The notes beneath the pieces were generated by a model that made no database searches, had not been told where the DNA came from, and saw only the letters and a program-made list of their open reading frames with translations. A program made the position numbers and the translations under genes. From Paenibacillus urinalis (GTDB lineage Bacteria; Bacillota; Bacilli; Paenibacillales; Paenibacillaceae), in the NCBI RefSeq assembly GCF_028747985.1, contig NZ_CP118108.1:3105501-3169500 (forward strand): 64,000 bases of DNA, given 5' to 3'. Shown in pieces: positions 1 through 7,460 of the stretch; the stretch's first letter is position 1, and the number at the start of each line of letters is the position of its first letter.

Positions 1-21
1 ACGCACTACGATATTGAAAAA

Positions 22-97
22 AGCCGCAAAAACTGTACTGAACCTCCAGCTGTTAGAAGGTTGTCCAGCAACAGGGGTCCAGTTTAAGTCAGCGGCT
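22..97. repeat. Imperfect long inverted repeat, possible IS-end remnant or terminator
   Basis: The outer arms AGCCGC (22-27) and GCGGCT (92-97) are complementary. Further in, TACTGAACC and GGTCCAGTT pair imperfectly, and CTGTT (50-54) pairs with AACAG (70-74). The whole could fold into one large hairpin. The paired TACTGAACC/AACTGGACC ends recall terminal repeats of IS3-family elements, but there is no transposase. Bases 1-120 hold no convincing gene. Confidence 0.3.
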
Positions 98-120
98 CTA
101 ATGTAATTACTATTCAGTCC

Positions 121-219
121 CTATCTCCGAATGATAATGTACACTCGGTTCGCGATCCACAGGATTAAACAAGCAGCTACGTAAAAAAACAATCCATTTA
201 GAACATAAGAAAAAGGCAT
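121..219 (-). CDS. Possible 32-residue single-membrane-segment ORF or gene remnant
   Basis: From an ATG at 219 the minus strand reads MPFSYVLNGLFFYVAACL and ends in a basic IIIRR tail at a TAG at 121-123. The open frame extends about 17 codons further upstream, to a stop just after the AraC gene. The product would be one hydrophobic helix with a positive end, as in the last segment of a membrane protein. No good ribosome binding site precedes the ATG. It may be a very small membrane protein or the tail of a lost gene; I do not recognise it. Confidence 0.22.
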   Translation of the reverse strand: MPFSYVLNGLFFYVAACLILWIANRVYIIIRR

Positions 220-271
220 AATGCTGCTCGGATGCTCTCTTGGATCAAGCAGCCCAAGCTTGTTCTGCTAT

Positions 272-1120
272 TCAATTTGTCCTGCCAAATAATCTCCGAT
301 ACTCCGTGGGCGTCACTCCCTCATGCTCCAGGAACTTCCGGTTGAAGTAGCTGCTGCTAGGGTACCCCGCTTCTGAGGCGATGTCTCCTATCGTACGCTC
401 TTCCTGTACCAGTAGCGCCTGCTTCGCATATTGGAGTCTGCACTGGGTTACGAAATCCATCGGTGTCATATTGATGGCCTTACGGAACAATTTGCAAAAA
501 TAATGAACGCTAACTCCCGCTTTATTTGCCCACAGTTCTAGCTCGAACGGCTTTACCGCCTCCTGTTGAAGCTCAGGCAGCAGATCTAGAATACGCTGAA
601 TGGATCCACCGGATCTGCTGCCATTGCCTGTACGCGGGACAGCCTGATGGACAAACTCCGTCACGACGGCAAAAGTAAGCGTAGACAGCATTGTCGGATT
701 TAACATCTTGTTATTTTCTGCTTCAGTCAATAGCTCGAGATGAGCTTTTTCCCACTCGGCCCCATTCCGCAGGCTCCATATTCGATGATGCTGAAATCCC
801 TGATCCAGCATATATTCTGTCATATTGCTTCCATAGAAGTGGACCCACCGAATGTCCCATGGCTCTTGCTCATTGCTGAAATATCGTTGCTCCTGCAGCG
901 GGAAGTACAAGAAGGCATCACCCGCCCCGAGCTCCTGCAGCATGCCATCGATTTCGATGTAGCCCTTACCGGAAGCAATATAGTGAATATTAAAATTGTT
1001 TAATGCTCCCTTCTGTCTTGTCACCGTATGTTTAGGCATATCGCTGTACATTCCTACCGATTCGGGATAACAAAAAAACCGAGGATTTTGAGTTGTGACC
1101 AAGTGACTTTGCCGCTGCAT
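272..1120 (-). CDS. AraC family transcriptional regulator with cupin sensor domain
   Basis: This 282-residue protein has an N-terminal AraC-type sugar-binding cupin (about 20-150; IHYIASGKGYIEIDG, then GAGDAFLYFP). Its C-terminal double helix-turn-helix (about 180-280) has the typical second-helix signature GYPSSSYFNRKFLEHEGVTP. The ATG is preceded by GGAGGAGTAGGCG. It is divergent from the Idh/MocA dehydrogenase at 1248, with only 127 bases between the starts, so it most likely activates that gene and the reductase behind it. Regulators of this layout usually sense a sugar or sugar acid. The ligand cannot be told from the sequence. Confidence 0.88.
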   Translation of the reverse strand: MQRQSHLVTTQNPRFFCYPESVGMYSDMPKHTVTRQKGALNNFNIHYIASGKGYIEIDGMLQELGAGDAFLYFPLQEQRYFSNEQEPWDIRWVHFYGSNMTEYMLDQGFQHHRIWSLRNGAEWEKAHLELLTEAENNKMLNPTMLSTLTFAVVTEFVHQAVPRTGNGSRSGGSIQRILDLLPELQQEAVKPFELELWANKAGVSVHYFCKLFRKAINMTPMDFVTQCRLQYAKQALLVQEERTIGDIASEAGYPSSSYFNRKFLEHEGVTPTEYRRLFGRTN

Positions 1121-1247
1121 CGCCTACTCCTCCAATGTAGAACAATATTGTGTTATTCGAACACAAAATCGTATTATTTTAATTTCATTCCAAATTCAAT
1201 ACAATGACAATATCATCATAATATTTAGTCAGGAGGATATAAAGCAT

Positions 1248-2246
1248 ATGAGTAAAAAACTTCGATGGGGTATACTCAGTACTGCCAATATAGGAAGAAA
1301 ATCCGTCATTCCCGGACTGCAATACTCCCAGTTTAATGAAGTTACTGCGATCGCCAGCCGGGATCAAGCAAAAGCAGAAGAAGCCGCCAAGGAACTGAAC
1401 ATCAAACATGCTTATGGCAGTTATGAAGATCTGCTTGCCTCAGACGACATCGATGCTGTCTATATCCCATTGCCGAACCATCTGCATATGGAATGGACGA
1501 TCAAAGCGGCCGAAGCAGGTAAGCACGTGCTGTGTGAGAAACCCATCGCGTTAACGGCTGAGGAAGCTGAGCGAATGGTAATCGCTTGTGAGCAAGCAGG
1601 CGTTCACTTGGCTGAAGCATTCATGTATCGCCATCATCCCAGATATCAAATGATCAAAGATGTAATCGCTTCCGGTGAGATCGGCACCGTACGTGGTCTT
1701 CATGCGAACTTTACATTCAACAGCGGAGACAGTACAAACAACATCCGCTTTAACAAGGAGATGGGCGGCGGGTCTATATATGATGTCGGCTGCTATCCAA
1801 TCAGTGCTGCCCGCTTCTTGACCGGACTGGAGCCGGAGGCCGTAACAGCACAATCGTTCTTCTCGCCGAAGCACGGCGATGTAGACATGATGACTTCCGG
1901 ATTCCTCGAATTTCCGAACGATGTCTCGCTGATCTTCGATTGTGGTATGTGGGCGTCCTTCCGGAATCGGCTTGAAGTGCTCGGTACGGAAGGAACCATT
2001 GAAGTCCCTTCTGCCTTCGTTTGCAGTCATGACAGCGAAGCAGGATTTATCGTGAATGGCAAGCTGGGCAAACGTGAGATCGAGGTGCCGGTCATTAATC
2101 AATACTCTGCTATGGTGGATCATTTTGCCGATGTCGTCTTTGAACGCAGTACACCCGCATTTACACCGTCGGATGCCGTCCGCAATATGAGAGTCGTTGA
2201 GTCTGCTCTTGTCTCGGCTACGAAGCGGGAAAGAATCACCCTCTAA
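1248..2246 (+). CDS. Gfo/Idh/MocA family NAD(P)-dependent oxidoreductase
   Basis: The protein has 332 residues. The N-terminal Rossmann domain starts with WGILSTANIGRKSVIPGL (about 6-24). The family signature GKHVLCEKPIALTAEEAE (about 91-108) contains the EKP lysine that acts in catalysis. The C-terminal alpha/beta domain contains GGGSIYDVGCYPISAARFL, whose D..CY is typical of the xylose dehydrogenase/dihydrodiol dehydrogenase branch. Members oxidise or reduce a sugar or inositol carbon with NAD(P). AGGAGG sits 10 bases before the ATG. It is followed at 50 bases by an aldo/keto reductase, and the pair is probably one operon under the divergent AraC regulator. The substrate is unknown. Confidence 0.9.
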   Translation: MSKKLRWGILSTANIGRKSVIPGLQYSQFNEVTAIASRDQAKAEEAAKELNIKHAYGSYEDLLASDDIDAVYIPLPNHLHMEWTIKAAEAGKHVLCEKPIALTAEEAERMVIACEQAGVHLAEAFMYRHHPRYQMIKDVIASGEIGTVRGLHANFTFNSGDSTNNIRFNKEMGGGSIYDVGCYPISAARFLTGLEPEAVTAQSFFSPKHGDVDMMTSGFLEFPNDVSLIFDCGMWASFRNRLEVLGTEGTIEVPSAFVCSHDSEAGFIVNGKLGKREIEVPVINQYSAMVDHFADVVFERSTPAFTPSDAVRNMRVVESALVSATKRERITL

Positions 2247-2295
2247 TTAGTCAAGAAGAACAATTCTGCACATTACTCTTAAGGAGGAAATGGAT

Positions 2296-3240
2296 ATGGA
2301 ATATATTTCGATTCAAGGATCAAAGAAGCCTATTTCTCGTTTGATTAAAGGTTCCGATTATTTCATGCATGAAAATTTTGATCAGGTCGTGACCAATATC
2401 GAAGCATTCTTGGCCATCGGCGGCAACACGATCGATACTGCACATATCTATACCGGAGGTCAGAGTGAAGAGGTTATCGGACGCTACCTGCAGGAGTCAG
2501 GCAATCGGGACAAGATTGCCATCTTCACAAAGGGGGCTCATCACGACAGACAAGGTCCGCGGGTGAACAAACAGGCTATTGATCACGATCTGGCTGTCAG
2601 CCTGGAGCGTCTGCAGACCGATCACATCGAGCTGTACGGCCTTCATCGGGATGATCCGTCAATTCCAGTCGAGCATATCATCGATGCACTGAATGAGCAT
2701 ATTGCTGCCGGCCGGATTGGAGCCGCAGGTGCATCCAATTGGAGCTGGCAGCGTCTTACCGAAGCGAATGCATATGCCGCAAGCAATGGACTTGCTGGCT
2801 TTACATTCAGCAGTCCGAATTTAAGTCTTGCCAAGGCAAATGAACCCTTCTGGCCGGGATGTGTATCCGTCGATCAAGAAACGAGCAAGTGGCATGAAGA
2901 AACCCAGCTCCCTCTGTTATCCTGGTCGTCGCAGGCCCGTGGATTTTTCACTGGCAAATTTACACCTGATAACAAGGATGATGCTGATCTTGTGCGTGTG
3001 TTCTATAATGATCAGAACTGGGAGCGACTCAGTCGAGCGAAGCAGCTTGCAGAAGATAAAGGCGTTACCGTTATTCAGATCGCACTCGCATATGTACTGA
3101 ATCAGAACTACCCAACCTGTGCCTTGATCGGCGCCCGTAATCCAGCGGAGCTGGCTTCCTGCGATCAAGGGGCCAACGTTCAGCTGACACAACAGGAAGT
3201 AGAATGGCTGGACTTGACCAGTGAAGGTGTACAGTACTAA
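2296..3240 (+). CDS. Aldo/keto reductase family oxidoreductase
   Basis: This is a 314-residue NADPH-dependent TIM-barrel reductase. Visible parts are the catalytic Asp and Tyr in NTIDTAHIYTGGQSEE (about 46-61), the Lys in FTKGAHH, and the His in ELYGLHRDD. The C-terminal cofactor part reads ALIGARNPAEL. An ATG at 2290 lies only two bases after AAGGAGG (2281-2287), so the ATG at 2296, eight bases away, is the better start. It lies 49 bases behind the Idh/MocA gene. The two oxidoreductases probably act on the same sugar-derived carbonyl compound, which is inference from the operon alone. Confidence 0.87.
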   Translation: MEYISIQGSKKPISRLIKGSDYFMHENFDQVVTNIEAFLAIGGNTIDTAHIYTGGQSEEVIGRYLQESGNRDKIAIFTKGAHHDRQGPRVNKQAIDHDLAVSLERLQTDHIELYGLHRDDPSIPVEHIIDALNEHIAAGRIGAAGASNWSWQRLTEANAYAASNGLAGFTFSSPNLSLAKANEPFWPGCVSVDQETSKWHEETQLPLLSWSSQARGFFTGKFTPDNKDDADLVRVFYNDQNWERLSRAKQLAEDKGVTVIQIALAYVLNQNYPTCALIGARNPAELASCDQGANVQLTQQEVEWLDLTSEGVQY

Positions 3241-3368
3241 CCATCCATAGGGATTACACACATCACCGCAGTTATAAGAAAAAAAGTTCACGGACTTCCT
3301 CCTTGCACGAGATCTTATATTTAGCGATAATCTTATAGTGAATGAATACGCCAGGAGGAAAACTCAAC

Positions 3369-3932
3369 ATGAGGACAGAAAAAGAAAAAATGCTTGCAGG
3401 GGTGTTATACTTGGCAGGAGATGCCGAGCTTACGAAGGACCGTGAGCACGCTAGAAGGCTGACCCGGCTCTATAATCAGTCTATTGAAAGCGACCGCGAA
3501 CACCGGAGTGAGCTGCTTCGCAAATTGTTTGGAAGTGTTGGAGACAATATTTGTGTGGAATCTACCTTCCGCTGCGATTATGGTTACAACATTCATGTCG
3601 GAGACGGCTTCTACGCCAACTTTGACTGTGTAATCCTTGATGTGTGCGAGGTTAGAATCGGAAACAACTGTCTGCTCGCGCCAGGTGTACATATATACAC
3701 GGCAACGCATCCACTCGACCCGCTGTCCCGCTGTGAACGGTATGAGGAATTCGGCAAACCAGTTACCATTGGAGACAACGTCTGGATTGGCGGACGCGCC
3801 ATTATTAATCCTGGTGTAACTATTGGGAACAATGTCGTCGTTGCCAGTGGAGCCGTTGTTACCAAGGATATACCGGACAATGTCGTCGTTGGGGGCAACC
3901 CTGCCCGCATCATTAAATCCATTGAAGTATAA
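3369..3932 (+). CDS. Maltose O-acetyltransferase-like hexapeptide-repeat acetyltransferase
   Basis: This 187-residue protein has the N-terminal Mac domain ([17 protein letters not shown]) and a left-handed beta helix of hexapeptide repeats such as [26 protein letters not shown] carries the catalytic His, and the C-terminus is [11 protein letters not shown]. It transfers acetyl from acetyl-CoA to a sugar or similar acceptor. The length is normal for the LacA/Maa family. An in-frame ATG at 3342 lacks a binding site, whereas CCAGGAGG lies nine bases before 3369. It is convergent with crtO, with a hairpin between them. The acceptor is unknown. Confidence 0.88.
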   Translation: MRTEKEKMLAGVLYLAGDAELTKDREHARRLTRLYNQSIESDREHRSELLRKLFGSVGDNICVESTFRCDYGYNIHVGDGFYANFDCVILDVCEVRIGNNCLLAPGVHIYTATHPLDPLSRCERYEEFGKPVTIGDNVWIGGRAIINPGVTIGNNVVVASGAVVTKDIPDNVVVGGNPARIIKSIEV

Positions 3933-3948
3933 GCATCTTAATGATATC

Positions 3949-3979
3949 AGACCCAGGCGATCATCTTGTGCCTGGGTCT
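3949..3979. terminator. Bidirectional terminator hairpin overlapping the crtO 3' end
   Basis: AGACCCAGGC (3949-3958) and GCCTGGGTCT (3970-3979) form a perfect 10-bp stem with an 11-base loop, followed on the plus strand by ATTTG. The loop and right arm lie inside the last codons of crtO (DPGTR, stop at 3961-3963), so the minus-strand gene ends within the hairpin that ends the acetyltransferase transcript. Confidence 0.75.
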
Positions 3980-4479
3980 ATTTGTACAACAGAATCGCTG
4001 GCGATTGGTGCAGCTCTTCGATCTAGAAGACGGAGGATCCGAGCCCGATTATACCGGAGGGCAAATATGCAAGGCAGATTGGCTGCGAGCGCATACAGGA
4101 CCATCATCATCCCAACCATGGGAGGATTCCAGAGGAAGAACAAAGGCGCAGGCAGCATAGAAATGAGGTGGCACCACTCCCCACGATGAGCCTCAAGCTG
4201 GTACCGCTCCAAGTAGGCTTCACTCCTCTCTTCGATCCTTTTTTTACGAAAGCCTTGCTTCGACCAGCCTCCACCATCAGGAAGACGCTTCTTCCAAGCT
4301 TTGATCTTTAGCCCGTTCGTGTAGAATAACAGTTCCTTTTTAGAAGCCGGGTATCCAGTGACTGCAAACCAGCGATCCGGCAGCCGGGCGTGAACTGCAG
4401 TCACAAGCAGGTGAAGCAGAAGCCACGCCCCAGCATTTATTCCTATATTCCATATAACACTCAACATCTGCGAATCCAT
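3961..4479 (-). CDS. crtO: Glycosyl-4,4'-diaponeurosporenoate acyltransferase CrtO
   Basis: This 172-residue membrane protein matches the staphylococcal CrtO pattern: an N-terminal membrane helix, then ARLPDRWF, a basic middle (KAWKKRLPDGGGW), HRGEWCHLISMLPAP, a second hydrophobic stretch and ALRYNRARILRLL at the end. CrtO esterifies the glucose of glycosyl-diaponeurosporenoate with a fatty acid, the last step of staphyloxanthin synthesis at the membrane. AGAGGG lies six bases before the ATG at 4479; the ATG at 4485 is too close. crtQ ends 20 bases upstream, so the two are co-transcribed. The crtQ neighbour makes the call secure. Confidence 0.85.
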   Translation of the reverse strand: MDSQMLSVIWNIGINAGAWLLLHLLVTAVHARLPDRWFAVTGYPASKKELLFYTNGLKIKAWKKRLPDGGGWSKQGFRKKRIEERSEAYLERYQLEAHRGEWCHLISMLPAPLFFLWNPPMVGMMMVLYALAANLPCIFALRYNRARILRLLDRRAAPIASDSVVQIDPGTR

Positions 4480-4499
4480 GGACATCCCTCTTCTGTTCT

Positions 4500-5627
4500 T
4501 TATCCTTGTTGATTCTCCTCTGGATCAAGGGCAAGCTCCCTTCCCTTCCAGCGAACCTGCCTGTTAACAAAGGTGTGCAGCATCGATACAGAGAATACAC
4601 TGATAAAAGCAAGCAGCGGGATAGGGTAAAGTATGGCCGATATAGCTCCAAACTTCCCTACTTTGCGAAGGAGTCCTGCCATAAGAGCTGAATACAGTCC
4701 ATAAACAGCGACAGACATCAATCCGTAGTCCCAGAATAGGAGAGTCAGAGCTGCCGTGAATGCGCCTATCAGAAATAGAACGACAGTAAAAAGCTTGGTA
4801 AATCGGGTTGCGGCTGCACCCGAAGCCATACTCTTAATCCAGCCTTGAAACAGCTCTCTAACGCCTCCCGGATACATCCGAAAATGAAGCGCTCCTCTGC
4901 CAATATAATTAACAACCGAATATCCTGCGGCTTCAAATCGAAGAGCCAGTGCATGATGATCCAATATCTCGCCCTTTACCTGCTCATGTCCGCCGACGCT
5001 ATCATAAGCTTCTCTACTAGTCACTACACATGGACCGTAAGCACCTGTTCCCTTCTTGCCACTTCCGGCAGACACCGCAACTACGATATTAAATAGGCCG
5101 GACAGCTTCTCGTAAGCGGTCCAGGTGTCATGAAACGGCTGAACAGACATCAAGCCAGATTGATAGGCATGTACCAGCTGACTAAGCCCTCCCTTCTTCA
5201 GATATGTATCCGCATCGAGGAAGATCAGTATTTCTCCATTCGCAGCCGCAGCCCCTCGGAAGCAGGCATGACATTTTCCCATCCATCCCCTCGGAAGCGG
5301 ACCTGCTTTAATAATCTTTGCCCCCCGCTTGTATGCGATCTCTGTAGTTCGATCTGACGATTCATCATCCACGACAATAATCTCATCCTGTGAATTCATC
5401 TGTTCTCGCAAGGACTTCAGCAGTCTGCCAATATTATTCTCTTCATTCCGTGCAGGAATGATCACACTTATGGTCAATTTCTTCGCTTCTTGTGCGGGAT
5501 TACCAAGGGGCTCTTCTCGATTGTTCTTGCGCCTTGATTGCCTTACGCTAGTTCCCGGCAGCAGTTTAAGCTCTGACCATAATAAGATGCCGGAAATCAG
5601 GCCAGCCAGGATCCATATGAGTGACAT
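4500..5627 (-). CDS. crtQ: 4,4'-diaponeurosporenoate glycosyltransferase CrtQ
   Basis: The 375 residues equal the length of staphylococcal CrtQ. It has an N-terminal membrane helix (MSLIWILAGLISGILLW) and a GT2 fold: SVIIPARNEENNIGRLLKSL, the DDESSDRT nucleotide-binding Asp pair, GEILIFLDADTYL with the DxD-type motif, and GARG-type acceptor motifs including GGHEQVKGEILDHHALA. Hydrophobic C-terminal helices anchor it. It adds glucose to the carboxyl end of the C30 carotenoid acid. GTG at 5630 or ATG at 5627 follows GAGGAGG; I chose the ATG. It is divergent from crtP and first in the crtQ-crtO pair. Confidence 0.87.
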   Translation of the reverse strand: MSLIWILAGLISGILLWSELKLLPGTSVRQSRRKNNREEPLGNPAQEAKKLTISVIIPARNEENNIGRLLKSLREQMNSQDEIIVVDDESSDRTTEIAYKRGAKIIKAGPLPRGWMGKCHACFRGAAAANGEILIFLDADTYLKKGGLSQLVHAYQSGLMSVQPFHDTWTAYEKLSGLFNIVVAVSAGSGKKGTGAYGPCVVTSREAYDSVGGHEQVKGEILDHHALALRFEAAGYSVVNYIGRGALHFRMYPGGVRELFQGWIKSMASGAAATRFTKLFTVVLFLIGAFTAALTLLFWDYGLMSVAVYGLYSALMAGLLRKVGKFGAISAILYPIPLLAFISVFSVSMLHTFVNRQVRWKGRELALDPEENQQG

Positions 5628-5798
5628 CACATATATACCTCCTCTGTATATGAGCAGGAAATGGAGCGTCACCTGCTGTTTATTTCTTCGCACTTCCGGT
5701 AAGTATGGTAATTAAGCATTTTTACTTCAATTATGATCCGTATATCACCCTCTTTATACGGTGCGACGAGATCAGAGAAGGAGAAGAGGAGAATAAAT

Positions 5799-7319
5799 AT
5801 GCGCAAAAAAGTGATTGTCATCGGCGGTGGACTGGGCGGCCTGTCAGCGGCAATGAGACTCGCAGCCGATGGTCATGAAGTTACCGTTCTTGAAAAAAAT
5901 GAACGTGCAGGAGGTAAGCTGAACGTTCGATCGGGTGAAGGGTATTCCTTCGATACAGGTCCGTCTATATTGACGATGCCATGGGTATTAGAGCAGCTGT
6001 TTGAGAGCACTGGACGCAAGCTGGCAGATTATATGAAGCTGGTACGGATTGAGCCGCAGTGGCGAACTTTTTTTGAAGACGGTGTAACCATTGACGTAAC
6101 TAGTGACTTGCCTGAGATGCTGTCCACCATTAAGGATATTTCTTCAGAGGATGCCGCAGATTTCTTAAAATATCTTCAGTACTGTCAGAAGCAGTACGAT
6201 ATGAATCGACGCAGCATTTATGCCAGAAGTCTCTCGGGTCTTGATGAGCTTCGCGGGATGCATTCAATCAAAGAGCTGCTGGCAATGGACCCGCTCCGTA
6301 CCATGGCGCAAAGCACCGACAAATATCTGAAGGATAAGCATTTAAGACAGCTGTTTAATTTCTTCATTATGTATATCGGCTCCTCCCCTTACCATGCTCC
6401 TGCTGTTCTGTCTCAGCTCATCTATGTGCAGCTCGGACTCGGGATCTATTATGTAGATGGAGGGATGTACAATATCGCAGAGGGAATGCTGAAGGTTCTT
6501 GATGAGCAAGGTGTAACTATACGCACCCACGCCAAGGTGACGAAGATTAATACGAAGGATAAGATCGCAACCGGCGTGACGCTGCAAGACGGAACCGTGC
6601 TGGATGCCGACCTTGTCGTCTCTAATTTGGAGGCCATTCCAACCTATCATTCATTATTGAAGGATCAGAACGGAGCTCTGAACTCAGCTAAAAAACTGAA
6701 TAAATTCGCGCCAACCGTATCCGGGCTGGTTCTACTATTAGGGGTCAACAAGAAGTACGAGCAGCTGCTCCATCATAACTTCTTCTTCTCTCAGGATCCG
6801 GCGAAGGAATTTGACGACATCTTTAACAAGGGTATTCCTTCCGATGATCCTACCGTGTATATCGGGGTTTCTAGTAAATCAGATGCCACTCAAGCTCCGG
6901 AGGGAAAAGAAAATTTGTTCGTCCTCACCCACGTTCCGCCGCTTAAGCCGGGTAAGAGCTTCGAATCCAATGCAGAAGCGTATCGGGAGCTTGTCCTGAA
7001 TAAGCTTGAACGAATGGGACTTACGGATATACGCCAGCACATCGAATTCGAGTATACTTTTATCCCCGACGATCTTCAGCGGTTATATGGCGCTAATGGC
7101 GGCTCCATTTATGGTGTGGTGACAGACCGAAAGATGAACGGTGGATTCAAGGTACCTAGCCGCAGTGACTTGATTGAGAATCTGTATTTTGTCGGCGGTT
7201 CTACGCATCCGGGCGGAGGTGTCCCTATGGTTACTTTATCAGGCCAGCTGACTGCTGATCTTATCAAGGAACAATACTCAAGAGCCGCCAAGTCAGGAAA
7301 AGCCAAAAAAGCAAACTAA
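5799..7319 (+). CDS. crtP: CrtP-type 4,4'-diaponeurosporene oxygenase (phytoene desaturase family)
   Basis: This 506-residue FAD enzyme has a dinucleotide-binding N-terminus (VIVIGGGLGGLSAAMRLA) and the family pattern FDTGPSILTMPWVLEQLFE. The middle contains YIGSSPYHAPAVLSQL, and the C-terminal signature is GGSTHPGGGVPMVTLSGQ. Several blocks (QWRTFF.DG, DDPT.YIGV, YGVVTDRKMN.GFK) resemble staphylococcal CrtP more than CrtN. CrtP oxidises the terminal methyl of diaponeurosporene toward the acid that CrtQ glycosylates. GGAGAAGAGGAG precedes the ATG at 5799; an earlier in-frame ATG has no binding site. CrtN and CrtP are close relatives, so a desaturase role cannot be fully excluded. Confidence 0.78.
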   Translation: MRKKVIVIGGGLGGLSAAMRLAADGHEVTVLEKNERAGGKLNVRSGEGYSFDTGPSILTMPWVLEQLFESTGRKLADYMKLVRIEPQWRTFFEDGVTIDVTSDLPEMLSTIKDISSEDAADFLKYLQYCQKQYDMNRRSIYARSLSGLDELRGMHSIKELLAMDPLRTMAQSTDKYLKDKHLRQLFNFFIMYIGSSPYHAPAVLSQLIYVQLGLGIYYVDGGMYNIAEGMLKVLDEQGVTIRTHAKVTKINTKDKIATGVTLQDGTVLDADLVVSNLEAIPTYHSLLKDQNGALNSAKKLNKFAPTVSGLVLLLGVNKKYEQLLHHNFFFSQDPAKEFDDIFNKGIPSDDPTVYIGVSSKSDATQAPEGKENLFVLTHVPPLKPGKSFESNAEAYRELVLNKLERMGLTDIRQHIEFEYTFIPDDLQRLYGANGGSIYGVVTDRKMNGGFKVPSRSDLIENLYFVGGSTHPGGGVPMVTLSGQLTADLIKEQYSRAAKSGKAKKAN

Positions 7320-7376
7320 GGCTTTTATATGAGGAATAAGATCTGATTCTGTGTCAGCTCTTGTGTATGCATCACA

Positions 7377-7427
7377 AAATAAGGCATGAGCCTCTTCTGT
7401 GGATGGAAGATGACTTATGCCTTATTT
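7377..7427. terminator. Bidirectional terminator between crtP and the GH43 gene
   Basis: AAATAAGGCAT (7377-7387) pairs perfectly with ATGCCTTATTT (7417-7427). The plus side runs into CCTTTTG and the minus side into TTTTGTG. It lies between two convergent genes and can serve both. Confidence 0.7.
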
Positions 7428-7460
7428 CCTTTTGTCCACTGTAATGTAGTTGCACTTTAA

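Noticed and set aside
1551..2123. 190-codon minus-strand frame inside the Idh/MocA gene
   Set aside because: It is a shadow of a well-recognised dehydrogenase, with no ribosome binding site and no family features.
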